A DNA stretch of 7,069 bases from SHZL01 sp031362985 (GCA_031362985.1 JANLTO010000074.1:1-7069); one strand, 5' to 3'. Counted from the stretch's first letter, positions 1-5,276 are shown. The notes: generated by a model not told the origin, from the letters alone. Program-made: numbers and translations.

Positions 1-274
1 GGGCGACGGCATTCCAGGGGGTGGGATTACTCTTGATCTGCTGGTTCTGGTCCGGGATGTCCGGAATCCAGGTTCCGCTCCAGTCGGGAAGAGCGTCAAG
101 AGCGGCGTGAGCATTGGCTGTTGGCGGAGGCCCGATGTCGGCCTCCTCGGCCAGCGCGCCGGCACAGAACAACAACACCGCCAGAATCAAGCCCAGAAGC
201 AAACCTGCAATGCCGAAAAGGTGCAGACGAAACGGATGCAATGGAGTTCCTGTCCAAGCCGGGAATCTGATCAT
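1..274 (-). CDS. Exported protein of unknown function, N-terminal part (runs off left edge)
   Basis: Reading the minus strand from the ATG at 272-274, the frame stays open to the window edge, giving 91 residues. The start reads MIRFPAWTGTPLHPFRLHLF. A hydrophobic stretch follows at about residues 20-38 (GIAGLLLGLILAVLLFC), ending AGALA before EEAD, which looks like a signal peptide with cleavage near residue 42. The early mature part is rich in Ala and Pro and carries LPDWSGTWIPDIPD; the DWSGxW pattern resembles uncharacterised secreted proteins of environmental proteobacteria (memory of the pattern, not a search). A GGG-containing AAAGGG lies six bases before the ATG and supports this start. 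The gene begins 23 bp after the toxin stop in the same direction, so read-through from the toxin-antitoxin promoter is possible. The product acts outside the cytoplasm; its function is unknown. Confidence 0.72.
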   Translation of the reverse strand, partial: MIRFPAWTGTPLHPFRLHLFGIAGLLLGLILAVLLFCAGALAEEADIGPPPTANAHAALDALPDWSGTWIPDIPDQNQQIKSNPTPWNAVA

Positions 275-297
275 ATCGAGCCCTTTAACATTGCTGA

Positions 298-729
298 TCA
301 CACCTGCGATAGTACTGATTTTGCTGCCCGGCCCAGTTTTTGGTCAAACGTTGCCAGCGGTGCACGAAGGTCCATGGCAAGCTGGAGGTATGCGGCATCG
401 TAAGCGGTGAGTTTCATGCGACGGGCGAGTTCAAACTGGCTCGCGCTATCGACGGCACAACGGGTTAAGCGCAAATCGGACAGATCCTGAAGCGCCTGCT
501 TTGCAGCTTTTTGCATTCCCAGGCTGGATTTTTTCAGCGCAACACTCACCATTTCATGGTCGAGCAAGTCGGGGACAAACAATTCTTTACCGGCCATGGC
601 CAGCAATGCAGCTTCTCTGTCAGGTTCATCGAACAGCACGGTCGCGAGCACGCTGCAATCAACCACCAGGGGCGGGTACCGGGTGTACTGTCCGGCCGGT
701 TCCGAGATGAAGAGCGGGGTGCCGCCCAT
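298..729 (-). CDS. VapC/FitB-type toxin, PIN-domain ribonuclease
   Basis: The 143-residue protein has the acidic residues of a PIN nuclease in order: Asp24 in VVDCSVL, Glu59 in DHEM, Asp111 in LTAYDAAYLQLA and Asp129 in LATFDQKL. In VapC-type toxins these hold Mg2+ and cleave RNA (often tRNA or rRNA), stopping translation until the antitoxin is restored. Length is typical for the family. The first 20 residues (MGGTPLFISEPAGQY...) are unusual, since most relatives start at the VVD strand. A GTG at codon 22 could be the true start but has no visible ribosome-binding site. The ATG at 727-729 lies 7 bp after the antitoxin stop, fitting translational coupling. The active-site acids are all present, so the toxin looks intact. 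The RNA target cannot be read from sequence. Confidence 0.9.
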   Translation of the reverse strand: MGGTPLFISEPAGQYTRYPPLVVDCSVLATVLFDEPDREAALLAMAGKELFVPDLLDHEMVSVALKKSSLGMQKAAKQALQDLSDLRLTRCAVDSASQFELARRMKLTAYDAAYLQLAMDLRAPLATFDQKLGRAAKSVLSQV

Positions 730-736
730 GAACTAA

Positions 737-1033
737 CTACTTTTCCCGGGCATCGCGATCCTGGCGAATCAACTCGGTCGATCGCTGGCCCTTGCTGACA
801 GGGCGTTTGATGTGTTGCCGGTGCTCGGAAGCAATCTGTTCTATGGACTTGTGTCCTTTTCTGGCCCGCTGGGAAGCGCCGGCAGCATCCCTTGGAAACG
901 TTCCACCCGCAGCCTGGCTCACCAGCGCAAGGAGCTCGCCCTGTAATGACCGGTGGTTCGCTGAAGCGCGTTCGCGCAAGCTGACGACCACTTCGGCCGA
1001 AACATTCTTGATTGACAGATTGGGCATGGTCAT
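737..1033 (-). CDS. VapB/FitA-like ribbon-helix-helix antitoxin
   Basis: The 98-residue protein starts with a FitA-like ribbon-helix-helix domain. MPNLSIKNV forms the DNA-contacting strand (residues 3-11), followed by VSAEVVVSLRERASANHRSL and GELLALVSQ as the two helices (about 12-41). The polar tail (43-98) ends in RSTELIRQDRDAREK, the kind of Arg-rich segment that in VapB/FitA families enters the PIN toxin active site. It therefore should both neutralise the downstream toxin and repress its own promoter as a dimer. The start at 1033 is followed by a second in-frame ATG at 1027, and most relatives begin MPNL, so 1027 is an alternative. Neither start has a strong Shine-Dalgarno. Antitoxin-before-toxin order and the 7-bp gap are typical of type II modules. 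Confidence 0.88.
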   Translation of the reverse strand: MTMPNLSIKNVSAEVVVSLRERASANHRSLQGELLALVSQAAGGTFPRDAAGASQRARKGHKSIEQIASEHRQHIKRPVSKGQRSTELIRQDRDAREK

Positions 1034-1049
1034 TCAACGTGGCTTCAAT

Positions 1050-1070
1050 ATGGAGCCATAATGGAACCAT
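1050..1070. promoter_or_regulatory. Twin palindromic operator for the toxin-antitoxin promoter
   Basis: Two perfect palindromes of form ATGGnnCCAT lie side by side: ATGGAGCCAT at 1050-1059 and ATGGAACCAT at 1061-1070. They start 11 bp apart, about one DNA turn, so two dimers could sit on the same face. They overlap the -10 box and start region of the antitoxin promoter. This fits known autorepression by ribbon-helix-helix antitoxins. Binding itself is inferred. Confidence 0.7.
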
Positions 1071-1086
1071 GCAGTGGTGTTGTCAA
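1058..1086 (-). promoter_or_regulatory. Sigma-70 promoter of the toxin-antitoxin module
   Basis: On the minus strand a perfect -35 TTGACA (1081-1086) is followed after exactly 17 bp by CATTAT (1058-1063), four of six matches to TATAAT. Transcription would begin near 1050, giving a leader of under 20 bases before the antitoxin ATG. The -10 box lies between and within the two palindromes, so repressor binding would block it. Confidence 0.7.
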
Positions 1087-1109
1087 TGTTGAAGGTTGCT
1101 GACGATCCC

Positions 1110-1121
1110 TATCCGGCCCCT
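1110..1121. repeat. 12-bp copy of the terminator/REP-like motif TATCCGGCCCCT
   Basis: TATCCGGCCCCT here is identical to 2003-2014, the right arm of the hairpin after the lipoprotein gene. Both copies have the same orientation and bracket the lipoprotein gene. There is no matching left arm here, so this would be a degenerate or half copy, or chance. Confidence 0.4.
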
Positions 1122-1208
1122 ATTTCGTTGCGGGGTGTATCTTTCCCATCCGCCGGTCTATAGTTCGCCGGTGAGCACTTCCTGTGCGTCCTCGGTCGGG
1201 AGGAGTCG

Positions 1209-1967
1209 ATGCGTACGCTGATTCTGGGCCTGTTGCTGATGGTTGGTGTCTCGCTTTCCGGCTGTGGAAACGAGGCACCGACGGACGAGGCGACAGAGAC
1301 TGCGAGTTTACCGCCATGTCCGAATCCTGAGGAGCCGGCGTCGGAGCAGGCGGAGCCCTCGTCATCCCCGCCCACGTGCCTGCGTGTGACGGGTGCGGGC
1401 GGTCCACAAGGCGCAGCAGGATCCGGGACGACTGGAGGGGGCGGTCCGGACGGCTCTATCACACGCACATGGAGCGAAAGCGTCACGCAAACCGGCAGTG
1501 GGACATCGAGCGTGATCACCCAGCGGTACGCGGCCGTCGTTAGCGTGTCGCTGACCAAGGTCGAGGAGGGTGCTTGGACGATCAGCGGTCCGGCGAGCGT
1601 CTCTTCAACGTACACCAGCGACTGGAGGAGCAACCAGACCTCGACCCTCGGGCCGTGCAACGTTCACTACACGGACAACGCGACTGCGATGGGCTCGGTG
1701 GAGGTCGAGGGTGGCCTCGAGGCAAGCGACGGCTTCTACCAGTTCCACGTAAATATTCCTGGGGTCGACGGCAGCAACGACACGGTCCGTGATGATTCCG
1801 GTTGCAACGGTCCGAACAATCGGGAAACGACGCCTTGGGCGGCCGCACCAATAACGGCAGCCGGAAGTGGTGACTTGACTGGCCCACGCACCATCTCGGG
1901 CAGCTCGAGCGTGCCGCGAACAGGCGGCGAAGAAACAGTCTCCTGGAGATTCACGCTGCCGGAGTAA
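1209..1967 (+). CDS. Putative lipoprotein, unknown function
   Basis: The 252-residue product starts MRTLILGLLLMVGVSLSGCG: a short charged start, a hydrophobic core, and the lipobox LSGC with Cys19 as the lipidation site, so it is exported and anchored in a membrane, probably the outer one. Residues 20-85 are low-complexity and rich in Glu, Pro, Ser and then Gly (GAGGPQGAAGSG, TTGGGGPDGS), a likely flexible linker. Residues 86-252 are rich in Ser, Thr, Val and Gly with alternating patterns that suggest beta structure, and have Cys150 and Cys199 for a possible disulfide. I recognise no family. GGGAGGAG at 1198-1205 is a strong ribosome-binding site directly before the ATG. The gene is a single-gene unit: divergent from the toxin-antitoxin pair and ended by a hairpin 4 bases after the stop. 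A TATAGT at 1159-1164 could be its -10 box, but no good -35 is seen. Confidence 0.82.
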   Translation: MRTLILGLLLMVGVSLSGCGNEAPTDEATETASLPPCPNPEEPASEQAEPSSSPPTCLRVTGAGGPQGAAGSGTTGGGGPDGSITRTWSESVTQTGSGTSSVITQRYAAVVSVSLTKVEEGAWTISGPASVSSTYTSDWRSNQTSTLGPCNVHYTDNATAMGSVEVEGGLEASDGFYQFHVNIPGVDGSNDTVRDDSGCNGPNNRETTPWAAAPITAAGSGDLTGPRTISGSSSVPRTGGEETVSWRFTLPE

Positions 1968-1971
1968 GAAT

Positions 1972-2017
1972 AAAAGGGACCGGATACAATTCCAGGAAAA
2001 TGTATCCGGCCCCTTTT
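1972..2017. terminator. Bidirectional hairpin terminator, possibly REP-derived
   Basis: The arms AAAAGGGACCGGATACA (1972-1988) and TGTATCCGGCCCCTTTT (2001-2017) pair over 17 positions with one A-C mismatch, around a 12-base loop. On the plus strand the stem runs into T6 and a second T-tract at 2024-2029; on the minus strand it ends in TTTTATT. It lies between two converging genes (stops at 1967 and 2033) and should end both. The GGGaCCGGATA form also resembles short palindromes linked to RAYT transposases, so a mobile origin is possible. Confidence 0.85.
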
Positions 2018-2032
2018 TTGTACTTTTTTCCT

Positions 2033-3541
2033 TTAGCAGGAAATATTTTTTAGGGCGGTGAGCCGAATCAGTTCGTACCCACCCGTGTGGAAGGGCGCTG
2101 GTGCTTCCCAGGTGTAAGAGGCATCGTCGCATTCACCGAATTGGAAGGTGACATTACCCCAATCTTCAAGAATGACGTCCTCCTCATGGAATGCATCGCC
2201 GAAGTGCCCACCGAAAGTCGATTGCATCGGGATGTTAGCCTTGAGTTCATCATTCAGATCGCCCAGTCCGAGCAGCCACATCTGCCGTCCCTCGCTGTCG
2301 TAGGTGAACCAGTAGGCAAGAACCCGGGTCTCGTCGACGGTCTCGACGATGAAGCCTTCGCCGCTTCGTGAGGGGTTGAACCAGGCACCAGAAACAGCCG
2401 GGTTACCCGATACCACGACATCAGTGGCATCATCGCAACCCAGGCCGTGAATAGCGGTGAGGCGGGTAAGGGTCAGTTGCCCTGAGCCATACTCACCGGC
2501 GTATTCGGCCTGGGCGCGGCTGCAGTTGAGAAAATCGAAGCGGATCGAACCCCAGGTTTTCCGGCTCACGTCTTGCGGATCGAAATCCGCACCGAAGGTA
2601 GCGCCTTCGGTCATCTCGAATTCGACTTCAGCCACTCCTCCATTGATTCCGCCATTTCCGACCATCCATGCCTGCCTGCCATCCGGTGTGTAGGTGAACC
2701 AAAAGACAACCACCGCCTGTTCTTCTCCGTTCGGACCTTCACGGTCGAGGATTTCGATGATGAAGCCCTCGCCACTCCGATCCGGCACAAACCAGGAACC
2801 CGAGAATTTCTGCGAATCGACCGCCTCGCGCTCGATATCGGCGGGGGCTTGGATGAACGGCAGCTTGAAGTCGATTCCACCTTTCCCGGTTTCGACATAA
2901 ATCGGGTTGCTGGTCGCCCCGACGTCACAACCTGAGCAGGGGACCTGGTTGTAGGCCTGGGGTTGGTATCCGGAGGGCTCAGTAAAGCGCGCCAGTGCAT
3001 GGAAAGTACTGAAAATTGAAACGGGGCGCTCCCATTTGCCGTCTGCGCCGGTCTGCCGTGTACAACAATAAGGCTGGCCGTTAAGGTCGTAGAACTGGAT
3101 GGTCACGCCCGGCAGCGGTCTGTTCGACATATCGGTCACCGTGCCTTTGAGCATCGCGCCCTCCAGCAGGTTGGAGTTCGCCGTGTTTATGCCGCTGTCG
3201 ATATTCACCACGGTGCCCAACTTGGCACGGTTACAGTCGCCATTGTCGCACTGGAAGTCGCCAGACAGTTCGTCGATGTATTTCCTCGATTCCCCGAATG
3301 CGTCGAAATACAGCTTGTAATTCCCTTCCGGGATGCCCGAGAGTTCGTAGGTTCCGTCTGGGTTGTTGACGGTCCGGAGTCCGGGCACCGCGGCACCGGT
3401 CAGCGGATCGAGCACTTCTATGGCCACGGGGTGAAGCGGGTAAATGTTGCCGTGTTTACGCACCCAGCCTGAAATGGTGCCATCGGCATGCACAAGGGCA
3501 GGCAGTGTCACCAGCAAGATAACAAGGGCGGATTTAAGCAT
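2033..3541 (-). CDS. Secreted protein: two carboxypeptidase-regulatory-like domains plus two RSGEGF repeats
   Basis: The 502-residue protein starts MLKSALVILLVTLPALVHA, a signal peptide with cleavage likely after Ala19. Residues 21-82 (SGWVRKHG...PDGTYELSGIPEGNYKLYFDA) and 129-190 (LKGTVTDMSNRPLPGVTIQFYD...GADGKW) look like carboxypeptidase-regulatory/CnaB-type beta-sandwiches. Two related C-terminal repeats follow, about 247-369 and 384-502, each with the pattern SGxWFxPxRSGEGFIxE, then WFTYxxxGRQxW, then a WGxxxF strand. Each repeat has a cysteine pair in equivalent places (Cys340/Cys369 and Cys471/Cys502), likely disulfides, the last being the final residue. Cys98/103, 159/160 and 202/205 are more candidates. 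The RSGEGF repeat is known to me from secreted gammaproteobacterial proteins without a firm function; an adhesive or surface role is inference. No strong Shine-Dalgarno precedes the ATG. Confidence 0.85.
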   Translation of the reverse strand: MLKSALVILLVTLPALVHADGTISGWVRKHGNIYPLHPVAIEVLDPLTGAAVPGLRTVNNPDGTYELSGIPEGNYKLYFDAFGESRKYIDELSGDFQCDNGDCNRAKLGTVVNIDSGINTANSNLLEGAMLKGTVTDMSNRPLPGVTIQFYDLNGQPYCCTRQTGADGKWERPVSIFSTFHALARFTEPSGYQPQAYNQVPCSGCDVGATSNPIYVETGKGGIDFKLPFIQAPADIEREAVDSQKFSGSWFVPDRSGEGFIIEILDREGPNGEEQAVVVFWFTYTPDGRQAWMVGNGGINGGVAEVEFEMTEGATFGADFDPQDVSRKTWGSIRFDFLNCSRAQAEYAGEYGSGQLTLTRLTAIHGLGCDDATDVVVSGNPAVSGAWFNPSRSGEGFIVETVDETRVLAYWFTYDSEGRQMWLLGLGDLNDELKANIPMQSTFGGHFGDAFHEEDVILEDWGNVTFQFGECDDASYTWEAPAPFHTGGYELIRLTALKNISC

Positions 3542-3575
3542 GGGAATGGGGTGGGGTCCTGGTGGGCAACGGGCG

Positions 3576-3581
3576 ATTATA
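3576..3581 (-). promoter_or_regulatory. Candidate -10 box for the 502-residue secreted protein gene
   Basis: A perfect TATAAT reads on the minus strand about 35 bp before the ATG at 3541, predicting a leader near 30 bases. The -35 region is poor (CGCACA at 18 bp is the best I see). It lies just after the stop of the broken cytochrome gene, so the secreted protein could be transcribed on its own. Confidence 0.45.
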
Positions 3582-3699
3582 CTGGTTTCTCAAGACCCGT
3601 GTGCGCTATCACTTCCCGGCTTTCAGGTTCTCCAGCCGCTCGATTTCCTCGAGGAAACTCCGCCGCCCGCCGGAAATGCCCAGCGCGCGCCACACCGGA

Positions 3700-3736
3700 G
3701 ATAAAGGGGTCGATAAAGGGGTCCGATAAAGGGGTC
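3700..3736. repeat. Tandem stack of the element end, three copies of GATAAAGGGGTC
   Basis: GATAAAGGGGTC occurs at 3700-3711, 3712-3723 (followed by one extra C) and 3725-3736, the last being the start of the 23-bp arm. The stack is present at one end of the element only. Confidence 0.9.
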
Positions 3737-3908
3737 AGAGCCCTTTTCAGGCGCGGGGAGGGGTGAATTGGATCGTATGCGGCGAGGGGAGGTGGGTGTG
3801 CTTGGGGCATGCCTTGTATTTCTCGCATTGCCGTTCTCGGAAAAGGGCATTGCGACTTCCCGGTGCATGCTTTTGAGCGCATCAAAAAAGGGCTCTGACC
3901 CCTTTATC
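3700..3908. mobile_element. REP-like inverted-repeat element inserted in the cytochrome gene
   Basis: Perfect 23-bp inverted repeats lie at 3725-3747 and 3886-3908; each begins GATAAAGGGGTCAGAG at its outer end and finishes CCCTTTT at its inner end. They enclose 138 bp with no gene I recognise. The outer left side adds two more copies of GATAAAGGGGTC. No transposase is encoded, so the element would be non-autonomous. The GGGGTCAGAG core resembles palindromes associated with RAYT (Y1, HUH-type) transposases acting elsewhere in such genomes; that link is inference. Confidence 0.7.
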
Positions 3909-4145
3909 CCCTGGTGGCAGCGCACACAGTGGATGTCGACCAGCTCCTTCGCAGAATAGGACGCCGCGGGTGCAGCAGACACCGGCTCCAGCAATGGTTT
4001 CGGCTCATCCAGGGGCTTGACAGGCTGCTGCTCGGGACTACATGCAAGCAGGAAGAAGGACGTAAGCAGCAGGTTTAGCCAGGTTTTCGTCATTGTGGCT
4101 CCTGGTCTGGTCATTGGACTTTTACGGGTGAGGTTGGGCGAAACC

Positions 4146-4225
4146 GGGGTCAGAGTAAAGTGCCAGAGTAGACTTGTTCAAAGTGCCGGCGCCGCTTCTT
4201 TACCCTGGCACTTTACTCTGACCCC
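4146..4225. repeat. Perfect 21-bp inverted repeat, REP-like, same core as the element at 3700-3908
   Basis: The left arm 4146-4166 starts GGGGTCAGAGTAAAGTGCC, and the right arm 4205-4225 is its exact reverse complement; the loop is 38 bases. Inside the loop AAAGTGCC recurs at 4180-4187. The first ten bases of the arm, GGGGTCAGAG, equal the core of the cytochrome-gene element. It lies between two divergent starts (4093 and 4479), in a 385-bp gap that also holds the dyads and the sigma-54 promoter. Confidence 0.85.
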
Positions 4226-4244
4226 AAATTTCTCGCTGCCCGGA

Positions 4245-4272
4245 ACGTCAGAGACTGACGTAATGCGTCAGT
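4245..4272. promoter_or_regulatory. Overlapping CTGACG dyads, candidate activator (enhancer) site
   Basis: Two perfect 7-bp inverted repeats overlap: ACGTCAGAGACTGACGT (4245-4261, 3-base centre) and ACTGACGTAATGCGTCAGT (4254-4272, 5-base centre). Together they make three CTGACG half-sites in alternating direction. They lie about 113-140 bp before the start point predicted from the sigma-54 promoter, the usual place for an enhancer-binding protein. The protein that binds is unknown. Confidence 0.5.
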
Positions 4273-4358
4273 GACATCCCCCAGTAACATCCTTGGTCGT
4301 CGGCTGTGGCAGTCCGGCAAGTGGCGGATTGCCGTCCCTTTCGTGGCTTTTCCCTGGA

Positions 4359-4374
4359 TGGCACGCCAATTGCA
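4359..4374 (+). promoter_or_regulatory. Sigma-54 (RpoN) promoter of the chaperone gene
   Basis: TGGCACGCCAATTGCA matches the -24/-12 consensus TGGCACG-N4-TTGCW at every fixed position, with GG at 4360-4361 and GC at 4372-4373. Transcription should start near 4385, leaving a leader of about 94 bases. Such promoters need an ATP-dependent enhancer-binding protein. I see no clear IHF site between the dyads and this promoter. Confidence 0.82.
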
Positions 4375-4468
4375 TTAACTTCAGTAGATTTGAAAAAGTC
4401 CCCGGACCAGGCATCCATGATGGGTTCCTGTCGGTGGCCTGCAAGCCAACGCTTCAAAGCATGCATCC

Positions 4469-4475
4469 AGGAGGG
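4469..4475 (+). promoter_or_regulatory. Ribosome-binding site fixing the chaperone start
   Basis: AGGAGGG lies three bases before the ATG at 4479. The reading frame is open further upstream to an ATG at 4293, but that region holds the sigma-54 promoter and does not read like protein. The AGGAGGG and the signal peptide right after 4479 settle the start. Confidence 0.85.
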
Positions 4476-4478
4476 AAT

Positions 4479-5276
4479 ATGCTTAGCCTGCCCAAAATTT
4501 CTCGTGTTTCCCGCTTCACTTTCGGAATGGCCTTGATACTTTCCCTGTTCGCCGTCGCCGCCCATGCGGACGGGCTCGTCGTGCTGCCCGAACAGCTCAG
4601 CCTTTCCGCGACGCGACCGGTTGTGGATCTTCAGGTGCGAAACTCCTCAGCGGAGGAAACCACCGTGCGTTTCAACATCCTCGCGTGGCGGCAGGAAGGC
4701 GGCCGGGAACTGTTGACGCCCGACAGCACGCTGTTAATCCATCCGGAGAGCATCAAGCTGAAGCCCGGAGACTCCGCCAAGGTTCAGGTGGTACTCAGGC
4801 TCTCTGCGCCGCTGTGGGAAGAGGAAGCTTTTCGAATCCTGGTTTCTGAGTCGCCCCGAATTCCCGATGTGGGCGCGAAAGTCGTGCACTCAGGCGCGCA
4901 CTCAGCCACGCGCCGCACCATACAGCGAGGCAGCGTGCCGGTATTCCTGCTGCCGCCGGGCGAGGCCAATCCACGGATAACCTGGAGGTTCGAGCGCAAT
5001 CAGGAAGGAGCGGTGATTTTGCACGCCAGCAACAACGGCAAAGGGCACGTTCGCCTCAATTCGGCCAGCCTGCTGGGGCCGGCGGGTCACACAATTTTTA
5101 AAGGCAACATGTCGGACACTCTCCTGGCCGGCGGGTCGCGCTCGTGGGAATTGGCGGCGGAAGCCTCGGCGGGAGTGTGGCTTCTGACGGCCGATACCAA
5201 CGCAGGCCGCATGAAGGCCGAACTCGAACTCGGCCCAGTTCTTTCCACTGCCGGGGCCCTGACTCTGAGGGACTAG
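4479..5276 (+). CDS. PapD-like (fimbrial-type) periplasmic chaperone, orphan
   Basis: The 265-residue protein has a signal peptide (charged residues 6-12, hydrophobic 13-28) with cleavage after AHA at residue 30. Residues 32-128 match the N-terminal Ig-like domain of pilus chaperones: LVVLPEQLSLS, VVDLQVRNSS, then LAWRQEGG, LLIHPESIKLKPGDSAKVQV and EEEAFRILVSESPRIP. Residues 150-265 form the second domain, opening RGSVPVFLLPPGEANPRITW. Chaperones of this type cap pilin subunits by donating a strand and pass them to an outer-membrane usher. Here no usher or pilin gene is adjacent: downstream is a convergent membrane-protein gene. Where many family members have an anchoring Arg early in strand A (P-x-R), this one appears to have Gln39; that alignment is by eye. 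The consensus sigma-54 promoter upstream suggests control by a signal-responsive activator. A non-pilus client is possible. Confidence 0.82.
   Translation: MLSLPKISRVSRFTFGMALILSLFAVAAHADGLVVLPEQLSLSATRPVVDLQVRNSSAEETTVRFNILAWRQEGGRELLTPDSTLLIHPESIKLKPGDSAKVQVVLRLSAPLWEEEAFRILVSESPRIPDVGAKVVHSGAHSATRRTIQRGSVPVFLLPPGEANPRITWRFERNQEGAVILHASNNGKGHVRLNSASLLGPAGHTIFKGNMSDTLLAGGSRSWELAAEASAGVWLLTADTNAGRMKAELELGPVLSTAGALTLRD

Larger units (their letters stand above)
3609..4093 (-). pseudogene. c-type cytochrome lipoprotein gene interrupted by a REP-like element
   Basis: The intact start (ATG at 4091-4093, with AGGAG five bases upstream at 4099-4103) encodes MTKTWLNLLLTSFFLLAC, a lipoprotein signal with lipobox LLAC and Cys18. 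A Pro/Glu-rich linker and LVDIHCVRCHQG follow; CVRCH (residues 56-60, bases 3914-3928) is a covalent haem-c site. Two codons later the gene enters a 209-bp repeat element. After the element a different frame gives VWRALGISGG then, to the stop at 3609-3611, LEEIERLENLKAGK, with GC-rich third positions like a real C-terminus. The original protein was probably a small periplasmic electron carrier. The start's own frame instead runs on through the element to a stop at 3623-3625 as a hybrid of about 156 residues. That hybrid keeps the haem site but no recognisable cytochrome fold after it. Whether extra sequence was also deleted cannot be told here. Confidence 0.72.

Noticed and set aside
546..1070. 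Long minus-strand frame spanning both toxin and antitoxin genes in another phase.
   Set aside because: It is Arg/Pro/Ser-rich shadow sequence; the toxin and antitoxin frames have clear family motifs.
3700..3908. CRISPR array, because of the short repeated units.
   Set aside because: The units are only 12 bp with no spacers, and the larger repeats are inverted, not direct.
4114..4114. Upstream ATG for the cytochrome gene seven codons before 4093.
   Set aside because: The ATG at 4093 has AGGAG at good spacing and starts directly with a normal lipoprotein signal.
4293..4478. In-frame upstream extension of the chaperone gene by 62 codons.
   Set aside because: It covers the sigma-54 promoter, has no ribosome-binding site or protein-like pattern, and would bury the signal peptide.
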